In this document: positions 55,151-63,690 of the stretch, piece by piece
Layout: each line of letters begins with the position of its first letter
How positions within the stretch are numbered: position 1 is the stretch's first letter
Source of the DNA: Methylibium rhizosphaerae
Lineage (GTDB): Bacteria > Pseudomonadota > Gammaproteobacteria > Burkholderiales > Burkholderiaceae_C
NCBI RefSeq assembly: GCF_006386545.1
Contig: NZ_SWAR01000014.1
Span: forward strand, 54,596-118,595
Direction: 5' to 3'
Length of the DNA stretch: 64,000 bases
The notes under the pieces: generated by a model
Database searches by the model: none
What the model saw: only the letters and a program-made list of their open reading frames with translations
What the model was told of the DNA's origin: nothing
Program-made: the position numbers and the translations under genes

Positions 55151-56034
55151 GGGGTTTCTCCTTCAAGAAAGACAAGCGCCTCGGCCAGCAGCCGATCGGG
55201 CAGTTCCTCGGCGATGTAGTGGCCGCACGGCAGCGCCTGGCCACTCACGCTCTCGGCCCTTTGACGCCACAGATCGAGCACGTCGAAACAGCGGCCCACT
55301 GCGCCGTGCTCGCCCCACAGCACACGCAGCGGCATGGCCAGGCGCCGGCCGGCGGCGATGTCCTCGTGGTCGTGCGCCAGGTCGATGCCGATCGACGCCC
55401 GGTAGTCCGCGCAGATGGAGCCGGCCGTTCCGGGGATGGCGATGCAGCGCTCGTATTCGGCCAGCGCCTCGGGCGCAAAGGCCTGCAGGCCCGCATGACG
55501 GCGCCCCATGACGTTGCGGACGTAGGCCACCGGGTCGGCTTCGATCAGCCGCTCAGGCAGCGGCGCCGGCTGCACGAGAAAGAACCAGTGCCAGTAGGCC
55601 AGCGCGAACTCCCGGCTGGTGCGCTCGTACATCGCGGCGGTGGGCGCGATGTCGAGCAGCAGCATGCGCGTGACCGCATCCGGATGGTCCGCGGCCAGCC
55701 GGTGGGCGACCCGCGCACCGCGGTCGTGCGCACAAACCGCGAAGCGCGCATGGCCGAGCAAGGACATGACCTGCAGCACGTCCTCCGCCATGGCGCGCTT
55801 CGAATAGGCCGACGAGTCCTCGCCGGCAGGCACGCGGGCCGAGTCGCCGTAGCCGCGCAGGTCCAGCGCCACCACGGTGAAGCGCCGCGCCAGCCGCGGT
55901 GCCACGCGGTGCCACATCACATGGCTCTGCGGGTGGCCGTGCAGCAGCAGCAGGGCCGGGCCGCGGCCGCCGACCCTGCCGTTCAGCCGAGTCCCGTTCA
56001 CCGCAAACTGCTGGATGCGAAAACCTTCGAACAT
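55147..56034 (-). CDS. haloacetate (fluoroacetate) dehalogenase-type alpha/beta hydrolase
   Basis: 295-aa alpha/beta hydrolase. All residues of the fluoroacetate dehalogenase active site can be placed: nucleophile D104 in CAHDRGAR, D128 in LLLDIAP, halide-pocket H149-W150 in YWHWFFL, Y211 in CADYRASIGID, and H272 in GHYIAEE. HGHPQSHVMWHR gives the oxyanion loop and DLRGYGDS the substrate-carboxylate Arg. The family hydrolyses haloacetates to glycolate, with Asp as nucleophile. ATG 56034 is chosen by length. It is coupled to tartrate dehydrogenase and divergent from a LysR gene. The natural substrate may differ from fluoroacetate. Confidence 0.88.
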   Translation of the reverse strand: MFEGFRIQQFAVNGTRLNGRVGGRGPALLLLHGHPQSHVMWHRVAPRLARRFTVVALDLRGYGDSARVPAGEDSSAYSKRAMAEDVLQVMSLLGHARFAVCAHDRGARVAHRLAADHPDAVTRMLLLDIAPTAAMYERTSREFALAYWHWFFLVQPAPLPERLIEADPVAYVRNVMGRRHAGLQAFAPEALAEYERCIAIPGTAGSICADYRASIGIDLAHDHEDIAAGRRLAMPLRVLWGEHGAVGRCFDVLDLWRQRAESVSGQALPCGHYIAEELPDRLLAEALVFLEGETP

Positions 56035-56126
56035 GCGGCGCATTCTGTGCCTGTGCCGATGCCGCATCAAGAAACAATCCGATAATCCATTCTTTCCAGG
56101 ACGGCACAAGTCAAGAGGACGCGGCG

Positions 56127-57104
56127 ATGATCGACCGATCAGACCTGATGATGGTCCTGCAGGTGATGGAACACGGCAGCCTGTCCGGCGCCGCGCGCGC
56201 ACTGGACCTCGCGCCGCCGGTGGTGACCAAGCGCCTGGCTGCGCTGGAGGCGCGCATCGGCGTGCGGCTCTTCCACCGCACGACGAGGCGCGTTTCCCCG
56301 ACCGCCGAAGGCCAGCAGTTCCTGCAGCACGCCAGGTTCCTCGCCGAAGGATTCAAGGCGCTTGAACAGACGCTCACAGAAGGCGCGCATGAACTGCAGG
56401 GGCCGCTGCGCCTGTGCAGCAGCTTCGGCTTCGGCCGCGCCTGGGTGGCCCCGCTGGTGGCGCAGTTCAGCGCCTTGCATCCGCGCCTCACGGTGCAGCT
56501 GCACCTGAGCGAACACCTCCCCGACCTGGCCGCAGCCGGGTTCGATGCGGCCGTCTGGCTGTGGACTCCGCGCGACACGAGCATGGTTTCGCGCCGGCTT
56601 GCCGCAAATCGGCGCGTCGTGGTCGCGGCGCCCGGCTATGTCGAGCGGCACGGCGCGCCGCAAACCCCGGCGGAACTGAGCCGCCACACCTGCCTCGTCG
56701 TGCGCGAGAACGACGACCGCCCTGCCCTGTGGCGTTTGCAGGCACTGGCCCGCCCTCAGCGTGACGTGCAGACGGTGCGCGTGGGCGGCCCGCTGTCGAG
56801 CAACAGCGGCGAAGTCGTTCGAGAGTGGGCCTTGCGCGGCCACGGGCTGATGCTGCGTTCGCTCTGGGACGTGCACCAGCATCTGGCCAGCGGCGCGCTG
56901 GTGCACCTGCTGCCGGAGTACGCCATGCTCGACGCCGACGTGCAGTTCCTGATGCCGCCGCGCGCCGCGGGCACCGACGTTCCGAAACGCCTGCGCGCGC
57001 TGCAGGACCACCTGAGCCGCGCGCTGGCCGATCCGCCGTGGCTCAGCGCGCCCGTGGCGGCGCCGCAGGGGCGCGCACGACGAGCGCCACGCCCACCGCG
57101 GTGA
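56127..57104 (+). CDS. LysR-family transcriptional regulator
   Basis: 325-aa LTTR. The winged helix is MMVLQVMEHGSLSGAARALD with VTKRLAALEARIGVRLFHRTTRRVSPT. The effector domain begins near residue 90 (PLRLCSSFGFGRAWVAPLV), of the CrgA/DmlR-like group. ATG 56127 has AGGA 8 nt upstream. It is divergent from the dehalogenase-tartrate dehydrogenase pair across a 92-bp gap, so it probably regulates them. The C-terminal tail (APQGRARRAPRPPR) extends past the normal LTTR end and overlaps the convergent EamA gene by 62 bp. Confidence 0.9.
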   Translation: MIDRSDLMMVLQVMEHGSLSGAARALDLAPPVVTKRLAALEARIGVRLFHRTTRRVSPTAEGQQFLQHARFLAEGFKALEQTLTEGAHELQGPLRLCSSFGFGRAWVAPLVAQFSALHPRLTVQLHLSEHLPDLAAAGFDAAVWLWTPRDTSMVSRRLAANRRVVVAAPGYVERHGAPQTPAELSRHTCLVVRENDDRPALWRLQALARPQRDVQTVRVGGPLSSNSGEVVREWALRGHGLMLRSLWDVHQHLASGALVHLLPEYAMLDADVQFLMPPRAAGTDVPKRLRALQDHLSRALADPPWLSAPVAAPQGRARRAPRPPR

Positions 57105-57960
57105 GCGCGAGGCCTGCCAGCGTGGGTACGGCCAGCGCCTCGTCGAACAGCAGCCAGGCCATCACCGCCGTGCAGGGCGGAACGAGGTAGAGCAGGCTGG
57201 TGACCTGCGTGGCGGCCCCTCGCTGGATCAGCAGGTAGAGCAACGAGCTGCCGCCGAGCGTCAGCGCCAGCACCGACCAGACCATGGCCCCGATGAAGTG
57301 CGGGTGCGGCGTGATGGGCTCCTGCTCCAGCAGCATGGCCAGGGGAGCCGTCAGCAGCAGCGCCGCAAGCAGCTGCACCGTGTTGGCCGTGCGCACGTCG
57401 CACGGCTCGACGAAGCGCTTCTGGTAGAGCGTGCCCACCGTGATGCCGACCAGCGCCAGCACGGCCAGCCCGAAATTCCAGCCGGTCACCTCGCCGACGC
57501 CGAGCTTGCGCCAGACCACCAGGGCGAGCCCCACGAAGCCCAGCAGCAGGCCGAGCCATTGCCTCGGGGTGACGCGGTGCTCGGTACTCATCGCCACACT
57601 CACCCAGATGGCGGTCAGCACCGGCTGCAGCCCGACGATCAGCGCGATGGTGCCGGCGCCCATGCCGGCCTTCACCGCGGCCCACACGCCGCCGAGATAC
57701 ACACCATGCATCAGCGCCCCGGTGACGGCCAGGTGCCCCCATTGCCGCGCGCCCTGCGGCCATGCCGCCCGCCCGATGACGATCCAGACCAGGAAGCACA
57801 GCGCCGACAGCGCATAGCGCAGCGCGAGGAACTTGAGCGGCGGCGCATAGGGCATGCCGTAGCGCGCCACGATGAAGCCCGTGCTCCAGATCAGCACGAA
57901 GACCCAGGGCATCGCCTGCACCACCAGCTGGCGCTGGCGTTCGTTGGCGGCAAAGGCCAC
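57043..57960 (-). CDS. EamA/DMT-family transporter
   Basis: 305-aa inner-membrane protein with 10 hydrophobic helices and two EamA repeats. The first repeat has WVFVLIWSTGFIVARYGMPYAPPL and LKFLALRYALSAL; the second has WNFGLAVLALVGITVGTLYQKRF and SLLYLVPPCTAVMAWLLFDE. GTG 57960, 2 nt after the pgsA stop, is preferred; ATG 57912 is an alternative that would trim the first 16 residues. Putative metabolite exporter with unknown substrate. Its last 62 bp overlap the LysR gene. Confidence 0.88.
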   Translation of the reverse strand: MAFAANERQRQLVVQAMPWVFVLIWSTGFIVARYGMPYAPPLKFLALRYALSALCFLVWIVIGRAAWPQGARQWGHLAVTGALMHGVYLGGVWAAVKAGMGAGTIALIVGLQPVLTAIWVSVAMSTEHRVTPRQWLGLLLGFVGLALVVWRKLGVGEVTGWNFGLAVLALVGITVGTLYQKRFVEPCDVRTANTVQLLAALLLTAPLAMLLEQEPITPHPHFIGAMVWSVLALTLGGSSLLYLLIQRGAATQVTSLLYLVPPCTAVMAWLLFDEALAVPTLAGLALTAVGVALVVRAPAAPPRAR

Positions 57961-57962
57961 GC

Positions 57963-58529
57963 TCAGCGCACCTTCGCGCGGATCTCGGGCAGCGCCTTCT
58001 GCAGGTAGTACACCATCGACCAGATGGTCAGCACCGCCGCGATGTAGATGAGCCAGGTGCCCCAGACCTTGGTGTCGATCAGGCCGAACAGCACGCCGTC
58101 GTACAGCAGGAACGGGATGGCCACCATCTGGACGGTGGTCTTGACCTTGCCCAGCATGTGCACCGCGACGCTGCGCGAGGCGCCGATCTGCGCCATCCAT
58201 TCGCGCAAGGCCGAGATGGCGATCTCGCGGCCGATGATGACGAGCGCCACGAGCGCGTTCACCCGGTCCTGCTCGACCAGGATCAGCAAGGCCGCGCAGA
58301 CCAGGAACTTGTCGGCCACCGGATCGAGGAAGGCGCCGAACGACGAGGTCTGGTTGAGCTTGCGCGCCAGGTAGCCGTCGGCCCAGTCGGTGAGCGCGAA
58401 GACGATGAACAGCACCGTCGCGATGATGTTGCGGGTGGGGCCGTCCAGCGGCAGGGAGAACACACCGACGATGAGCGGGATCGCGACGATGCGCGCCCAG
58501 GTCAGCAGCGTGGGCAGGGTGAAGAACAT
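57963..58529 (-). CDS. pgsA: CDP-diacylglycerol-glycerol-3-phosphate 3-phosphatidyltransferase
   Basis: 188-aa inner-membrane enzyme making phosphatidylglycerophosphate, the first committed step to phosphatidylglycerol and cardiolipin. The CDP-alcohol phosphotransferase motif reads TDWADGYLARKLNQ with SFGAFLDPVADK (D-G-x2-A-R-x8-G-x3-D-x3-D). It opens MFFTLPTLLTWARIVAIPLI, as usual for PgsA. The EamA gene follows after 2 nt. Upstream, 60 bp separate it from the lipoprotein stop. Confidence 0.96.
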   Translation of the reverse strand: MFFTLPTLLTWARIVAIPLIVGVFSLPLDGPTRNIIATVLFIVFALTDWADGYLARKLNQTSSFGAFLDPVADKFLVCAALLILVEQDRVNALVALVIIGREIAISALREWMAQIGASRSVAVHMLGKVKTTVQMVAIPFLLYDGVLFGLIDTKVWGTWLIYIAAVLTIWSMVYYLQKALPEIRAKVR

Positions 58530-58589
58530 GCGGGCATTGTGCCGGACTTCATGCCCAAGCCCGGCGCTTGGTGCCAGATCTCACAGGCC

Positions 58590-59081
58590 TCACTGGTCGA
58601 GCGAGCGCAGCTTGAACTTGCGGTCGTCGTTGAACAGGAAGGTCTCGGTGTACTTCCAGGGCTTCGGCAGGCGCGACACGTCGCCGAACGGTGCCGCACG
58701 CTTGATGGCCTCGATGGCCAGCGGCACGGTGTCGCGCGCCTGGCGGGGATAGCGCATCACCTCCACGTGCCGCACGCTGCCGTCGGCGTTGAGTTCGATC
58801 TCGAGCACCGGGATGGCCAGCAGGACGTCGGGCGGTGTGCCGTCGAAGGTGCGGCCGGCGTTCGCGGCCGTGATGCGGCGCGCGGCGGCGAGGCGGTATT
58901 GGTCCCAGGTGCGGGCCGACGACGCCGGCGCCGGCGCCACCGGTGCGGCCACACCCGGCGAGGGTCGTGCGGGTGCGGGCGCCGGCGCACGTGCCGGCTC
59001 GCGGGTGCTGCAGGCCGCCAGCAGGGCCGCGGCCGAAACCATCAGCGCGGCAAGGCGCGTCTTGTCGTCAGTGGAGGACAC
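58590..59081 (-). CDS. lipoprotein with TonB-C-like domain
   Basis: 163-aa predicted lipoprotein. A basic start (SSTDDKTR), hydrophobic [15 protein letters not shown] with lipobox LAAC, and an Ala/Pro-rich linker precede a C-terminal domain of about 95 residues resembling TonB_C ([37 protein letters not shown]). The start is taken as GTG 59081, which gives an ideal lipoprotein signal and overlaps uvrC by 14 bp; the longer frame lies inside uvrC. Members of this kind are found near uvrC-pgsA in relatives, but their function is unknown. Confidence 0.75.
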   Translation of the reverse strand: MSSTDDKTRLAALMVSAAALLAACSTREPARAPAPAPARPSPGVAAPVAPAPASSARTWDQYRLAAARRITAANAGRTFDGTPPDVLLAIPVLEIELNADGSVRHVEVMRYPRQARDTVPLAIEAIKRAAPFGDVSRLPKPWKYTETFLFNDDRKFKLRSLDQ

Positions 59082-61014
59082 GGTAGATCTCCTCGGCCAG
59101 TTCCTTTGATATGCCTTCGACGCTGGCCAGGTCGTCGACGCTTGCGGCCGCGACTCCTCGCAACCCTCCGAATCTCTGCAGCAGCCGCGCGCGCTTCTTC
59201 GGGCCGACGCCTGCGATGTCCTCGAGCCGGCTGCCGCCGGTGCGCACGCTGGCGCGTCGCGCCCGCATGCCGGTAATGGCAAAGCGATGCGCTTCGTCGC
59301 GGATCTGTGCGATCAGCATCAGGGCCGCCGAGTCCTTGCCGAGGTAGACCTTCTCGCGGCCGTCTGCGAACACCAGCTCCTCCAGGCCGACTTTGCGCCC
59401 CTCGCCTTTCTCGACGCCGGCGATGAGCGCGAGGTCCAGGCCGAGCTCGCCGAACACCTCCCGGGCCATGCTGACCTGCCCGCGCCCGCCGTCCACCAGG
59501 ACGAGGTCGGGCAGCCTGGCTTCGCCCCGCGCGGCCGCCTCGGCCAGTTTGCCGTAGCGCCGTGTGAGCACCTGCCGCATCGCTGCATAGTCGTCGCCCG
59601 GCGTGATGCCATCGATGTTGTAGCGGCGATACTGCGAACTCTGCATGCGGTGATTCTCGAACACGACACACGATGCCTGGGTTGCTTCACCTGCGGTGTG
59701 ACTGATGTCGAAACACTCGATGCGAATCGTGTCGAGGTTGTCGGGCGTGAGGTCGAGCGCATCGACGAGCGCGCGCGTGCGGGCCTGTTGCGAACCTTCT
59801 TCCGCCAGCAGCCGCGCCAGCGCCAGGTCGCACCCTTTCACGGCCATCTCGAGCCAGGCCCGGCGCTGCTCGCGCGGCTGGTGCACGGCAGCGATGCGCA
59901 TGCCGGCCTGATTCGACAGCGCCTCGATCAGCGCCGGGTCTACGGCATGACTCGTCACCAGCAGCGGCGGCACCGCACCGTCGAGGTAGTGCTGCGCGAT
60001 GAAGGCCTCGAGCACCTGCACTTCCACCGGCATCGCGCCTGCCGCGCCTTCGGCTTCCTCGGCGCTCAGCACGTCGCTCAATGCTGCGGCGTCTTCCACA
60101 TGGGTCGGGAAGTACGGCCGGTCACCCAGATGCCGGCCGCCACGCACCATCGCAAGGTTCACGCAGGCGCGCCCGCCCTGCACCCGCACCGCCAGCACGT
60201 CGGCGTCCTTGTCGGAGCCGGTGTCCATGGCCTGCTGGTGGAGCACCTTCGACAAAGCCGACAGCTGGTTGCGGATCTCGGCGGCCTTTTCGAACTCCAG
60301 CTTGTCGGCATGCTCCATCATCCGCGCCTGCAGCGCGTCGATCACCTGCTGGGTCTCGCCTTCGAGAAAGCGCTCGGCGTCCCGCACGTCGCCGGCATAG
60401 GCGTCCGCATCCACATAGCCGACGCAGGGTGCCGAGCAGCGCTTGATCTGGTGCAGCAGGCACGGCCGGGTGCGGTTGTTGAAGACGGTGTCTTCGCAGG
60501 TCCGCAGGTGGAACACCTTCTGCAGCAGCAGGATCGATTCCTTGACCGCCCAGGCGCTCGGATACGGCCCGAAGTAGCGGTGCTTCCTGTCCACCGAACC
60601 GCGGTAGTAGGCGACGCGTGGGAACTCATGCGACACGAGCTTCAGGTAGGGGTAGCTCTTGTCGTCCCGGAACAGGATGTTGAACTTCGGGTTCTGCGTC
60701 TTGATGAGGTTGTTCTCGAGCAGCAGCGCCTCGGCCTCGGACCGCACGGCCGTGGTCTCCATGCGCACGATCTTGCTCACCATGTGGCCGATCCGCGTGC
60801 CGCCATGGTTCTTGTGGAAGTAGCTCGACACGCGCTTCTTCAGGTTGCGCGCCTTGCCCACGTAGAGCAGTTGCCCGTCGGCGTCGAAGTACCGGTACAC
60901 GCCGGGCAGGCCCGGCAAGGCGGCGACTTCGCTCAGCAGTCGCTGCCATACGGCGTCTGCTTCGGAGCCTGGGCTGGCCGGCGGCGCTGTATCGCTGTCG
61001 GGGATTTCATTCAT
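59068..61014 (-). CDS. uvrC: excinuclease ABC subunit C
   Basis: 648-aa nucleotide-excision-repair endonuclease. The GIY-YIG domain begins [21 protein letters not shown]. The UvrB-binding UVR motif is in [20 protein letters not shown]. The RNase-H-like domain has the catalytic Asp in [17 protein letters not shown] and LVDGGRGQ. A tandem helix-hairpin-helix ends the protein ([33 protein letters not shown]). ATG 61014 is chosen because upstream sequence is low-complexity and overlaps earP. Confidence 0.97.
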   Translation of the reverse strand: MNEIPDSDTAPPASPGSEADAVWQRLLSEVAALPGLPGVYRYFDADGQLLYVGKARNLKKRVSSYFHKNHGGTRIGHMVSKIVRMETTAVRSEAEALLLENNLIKTQNPKFNILFRDDKSYPYLKLVSHEFPRVAYYRGSVDRKHRYFGPYPSAWAVKESILLLQKVFHLRTCEDTVFNNRTRPCLLHQIKRCSAPCVGYVDADAYAGDVRDAERFLEGETQQVIDALQARMMEHADKLEFEKAAEIRNQLSALSKVLHQQAMDTGSDKDADVLAVRVQGGRACVNLAMVRGGRHLGDRPYFPTHVEDAAALSDVLSAEEAEGAAGAMPVEVQVLEAFIAQHYLDGAVPPLLVTSHAVDPALIEALSNQAGMRIAAVHQPREQRRAWLEMAVKGCDLALARLLAEEGSQQARTRALVDALDLTPDNLDTIRIECFDISHTAGEATQASCVVFENHRMQSSQYRRYNIDGITPGDDYAAMRQVLTRRYGKLAEAAARGEARLPDLVLVDGGRGQVSMAREVFGELGLDLALIAGVEKGEGRKVGLEELVFADGREKVYLGKDSAALMLIAQIRDEAHRFAITGMRARRASVRTGGSRLEDIAGVGPKKRARLLQRFGGLRGVAAASVDDLASVEGISKELAEEIYRVLH

Positions 61015-61021
61015 GGGGCGA

Positions 61022-61060
61022 ATTCTGCCGTCGCAGCCGGCGGGATGCGCCTCGGATAAT
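61022..61060. promoter_or_regulatory. back-to-back leaderless promoters of uvrC and earP
   Basis: The 52-bp gap between the two ATGs holds two opposed -10-like hexamers: CAGAAT on the minus strand (61022-61027), 7 nt before the uvrC ATG, and GATAAT on the plus strand (61055-61060), 6 nt before the earP ATG. Neither gene has a Shine-Dalgarno. No strong -35 is evident for either. Confidence 0.5.
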
Positions 61061-61066
61061 CGGCGC

Positions 61067-62149
61067 ATGCGCTGGGATGTGTTCTGCCGCGTCATCGACA
61101 ACCATGGAGACCTCGGCGTCTGCTGGCGGCTCGCGGCCGACCTGGCCGTGCGCGGCGAACAGGTGCGGCTGTGGGTGGACGATGCCAGCGCCCTGCGCTG
61201 GATGGCGCCGGGCGGCTGCGCCGGGGTGGAGGTGCTGCCGTGGCGCGAACCGTTGCCGGCCGAAGAACCCGGCGATGTCGTCATCGAGGCTTTCGGTTGC
61301 GACCCGCCGGTGCAGTTCGTCGCGCGCATGGCCGCCTCTACGCGCCCACCCGTCTGGGTCAACCTCGAATACCTGAGCGCCGAGGACTACGTGGAACGCA
61401 GCCACGGCCTGCCCTCGCCCCAGTTCAGCGGGCCTGGTCGCGGGCTGACGAAGTGGTTCTTCTACCCCGGCTTCACCGCACGGACCGGCGGGCTCCTGCG
61501 GGAGCCGGGGCTCGACGCGCGGCGGCGCAGTTTCGATCCCCAAGCCTGGCGCGTGCACGGCTGGCCGTCCACCGTGGACCGCCAGGCGCGCGTGATCAGC
61601 CTGTTCTGCTACGACAACCCTGGCCTGCCTGCCCTGCTGGATTCACTGCGCCGGGCCCCCACCAAGCTGTTCGTCACGCCCGGTCCGGCCGCGCGGCAGG
61701 TTGCCGCGTGGCTGGGGCATGAAGCGCGACCAGGGCAGCATTTCCAGTCCGGCGAAATGGGGCTGTGGTTCCTGCCGTGGCTCAGCCAGCCGCAGTACGA
61801 CGAGTTGCTGTGGAGCTGCGACCTGAACTTCGTGCGCGGCGAAGACTCGCTGGTGCGCGCCCTCTGGGCCGCCCGGCCCTTCGTCTGGCAGCTGTATCCG
61901 CAGGCCGACTCGGCACACCTGGCCAAGCTGGCGGCCTTCCTGCGGCTGTATCTGGCGCAGGCCCCACCGGCAGTTCAGGCAACCGTCGGCGCGGCGTTCG
62001 ACGGCTGGAATCGAGGCACAGCCTTGAAGTTGCCGGCCCTGGGCGCTACATCGGAGTGGGCGGCATTGGCGCGCCGGCAGCAGCAATCGCTGCTGGGTGC
62101 AACGGATCTCACAGCCGAACTGTGCCGCCTTGTGGCTGAAAAACGCTAA
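61067..62149 (+). CDS. earP: EF-P arginine rhamnosyltransferase EarP
   Basis: 360-aa GT-B glycosyltransferase that rhamnosylates Arg32 of elongation factor P using dTDP-rhamnose. The N-terminus ([20 protein letters not shown]) contains the conserved Asp of the NxGD motif that activates the arginine. The C-half has [20 protein letters not shown] and [18 protein letters not shown] for the donor site. ATG 61067 is chosen by homology. The next gene is efp, its substrate. Confidence 0.96.
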   Translation: MRWDVFCRVIDNHGDLGVCWRLAADLAVRGEQVRLWVDDASALRWMAPGGCAGVEVLPWREPLPAEEPGDVVIEAFGCDPPVQFVARMAASTRPPVWVNLEYLSAEDYVERSHGLPSPQFSGPGRGLTKWFFYPGFTARTGGLLREPGLDARRRSFDPQAWRVHGWPSTVDRQARVISLFCYDNPGLPALLDSLRRAPTKLFVTPGPAARQVAAWLGHEARPGQHFQSGEMGLWFLPWLSQPQYDELLWSCDLNFVRGEDSLVRALWAARPFVWQLYPQADSAHLAKLAAFLRLYLAQAPPAVQATVGAAFDGWNRGTALKLPALGATSEWAALARRQQQSLLGATDLTAELCRLVAEKR

Positions 62150-62252
62150 AATCAGCGGCTTTGCGCGTTCTAGATGAGAGAGAGCAAGAGCGCGCGCTTC
62201 GAGTAACTCCCTCTCGCAGCCTTCCCGAGCCGGGAAGCTCAAGGTGATCGCC

Positions 62253-62807
62253 ATGAAAATTGCACAGGAAATCCGCGCCGGCAACGTCATCATGCACGGC
62301 AAGGACCCCATGGTCGTGCTGAAGACCGAATACAGCCGTGGTGGCCGCAACGCCGCCACCGTTCGCATGAAGCTCAAGAGCCTGCTGAGCAACTCGGGCA
62401 CCGAAGTCGTCTTCAAGGCCGACGACAAGATGGACCAGATCGTCCTCGACAAGAAGGAGTGCTCCTACTCCTACTTCGCCGACCCGATGTACGTGTTCAT
62501 GGACACCGAATACAACCAGTTCGAGGTGGAAGCCGAGAACATGGGCGACGCCATCAGCTACCTCGAAGACGGCATGGCGGTCGAAGTGGTGTTCTACGAC
62601 GGCAAGGCCATCTCCGTCGAACTGCCGACCTCGGTGGTGCGCGAGATCACCTGGACCGAACCCGCCGTGAAGGGCGACACCTCCGGCAAGGTGCTCAAGC
62701 CCGCCAAGATCTCCACCGGTTTCGAGATCCAGGTGCCGATCTTCGTGGCGCAAGGCGACAAGGTCGAAATCGACACCCGCACGCACGAATACCGCAAGCG
62801 AGTCTGA
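62253..62807 (+). CDS. efp: elongation factor P (Arg32 type)
   Basis: 184-aa translation factor relieving stalling at polyproline. Residue 32 is Arg in the loop [13 protein letters not shown], the EarP target, instead of the Lys modified by EpmA/EpmB or YmfI-type systems. OB domains include [19 protein letters not shown] and [20 protein letters not shown] 62253 has AAGGTG 6 nt upstream; a GTG at 62244 is a less likely start. The 103-bp leader contains a small hairpin (CTTCCCG-AGC-CGGGAAG, 62221-62237) just before the Shine-Dalgarno, which might affect access. Confidence 0.97.
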   Translation: MKIAQEIRAGNVIMHGKDPMVVLKTEYSRGGRNAATVRMKLKSLLSNSGTEVVFKADDKMDQIVLDKKECSYSYFADPMYVFMDTEYNQFEVEAENMGDAISYLEDGMAVEVVFYDGKAISVELPTSVVREITWTEPAVKGDTSGKVLKPAKISTGFEIQVPIFVAQGDKVEIDTRTHEYRKRV

Positions 62808-62844
62808 GTTCTCCCGCGCAAGCCACTCGATCTCTCGATCAAGA

Positions 62845-62870
62845 ACAAAGGGGCCTTTCGGCCCCTTTGT
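62845..62870. terminator. terminator between efp and tonB
   Basis: Perfect 11-bp stem ACAAAGGGGCC/GGCCCCTTTGT with a TTTC loop, between the convergent efp and tonB genes. It can serve both strands; the plus strand continues CGTTTCGG. Confidence 0.85.
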
Positions 62871-62912
62871 CGTTTCGGCTTGCGCCGCGTCCGGCGATCA
62901 GTTCGGTCCAGG

Positions 62913-63572
62913 TCAGTCGACCTTGAACGAGAACTCCTGCGTGGCGGTGATCTCCTCGTCGGGCGCGCCGGCCTGGCATTGGTATTCCATCATCGCGGCG
63001 CGCACGGCGTTGTGGAACACGCGCGGGCCGGACAGTATCCGCACGTCGACCACGCGCCCGCCCTTGATGCGGGCTTCCGCCCGGACGATGCCGCTGGTGC
63101 CGTCCTGCAGGGCCTTGCGCGGCATCTCCGGCTTGGTCTGCGTCGGGCAATGCACACCGATGTCGCCAGAGCGAGCTGCCGCAGGCGCCGGGGGAGCCGG
63201 CGGCGTGGGCGGCGCAATGGGCGGCGGCGGTGCAACCGGCGGCGTGATCACGGCCTCGATGGCCGGTGCAGCCACGGCGGGCGGCGTCACTTCGGGCGGC
63301 GGAATGAAGGGCGGCGGCGGCGGCGCCTCGACCTTCGGCGCCGGCGCCGGCGGAGGCTTGATCTCCTTGGGCGGGGGCGGCGGCGGAGGTGGCGGAGGCA
63401 GCTTCACCTCTTCCACGATCTTGGCATCCAGCGGCTTCTTGATCACTTCGACCGCCTTGCGGGCGAGCCCTGACACCAGCCCATACACGATGAGCACGTG
63501 CAGCAGGACCACCATCGCAAAGCCGACGAAGCGCCGGCCGGGAGGCTTCCTCTGTTCGTATGCGAAATCCAT
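62913..63572 (-). CDS. tonB: energy transducer TonB
   Basis: 219-aa TonB. A cytoplasmic N-terminus and a signal anchor (FVGFAMVVLLHVLIVYGLVSG; the conserved His is in LLHVL) precede a long periplasmic Pro-rich spacer (about 58-135) with a run of ten prolines and EVKLPP/PPKEIKPP repeats. The C-terminal TonB_C domain follows: IVRAEARIKGGRVVDVRIL, SGPRVFHNAVRAAMMEYQC. ATG 63572 has GGAG 10 nt upstream. It lies 118 bp after exbD; that gap shows no gene. It transmits proton-motive force from ExbB/ExbD to outer-membrane receptors. Confidence 0.94.
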   Translation of the reverse strand: MDFAYEQRKPPGRRFVGFAMVVLLHVLIVYGLVSGLARKAVEVIKKPLDAKIVEEVKLPPPPPPPPPPKEIKPPPAPAPKVEAPPPPPFIPPPEVTPPAVAAPAIEAVITPPVAPPPPIAPPTPPAPPAPAAARSGDIGVHCPTQTKPEMPRKALQDGTSGIVRAEARIKGGRVVDVRILSGPRVFHNAVRAAMMEYQCQAGAPDEEITATQEFSFKVD

Positions 63573-63690
63573 TCGGATTCAACTCCTTGCGAACGGCGAC
63601 AGCCTTGTGGGCTGCCCCGTCATCGACGCCGCGCCCGCGAGCGATGCCGCAAGGCACTTGCCCGAGAGCTCGGCTGTCGTCGTCATTCGT

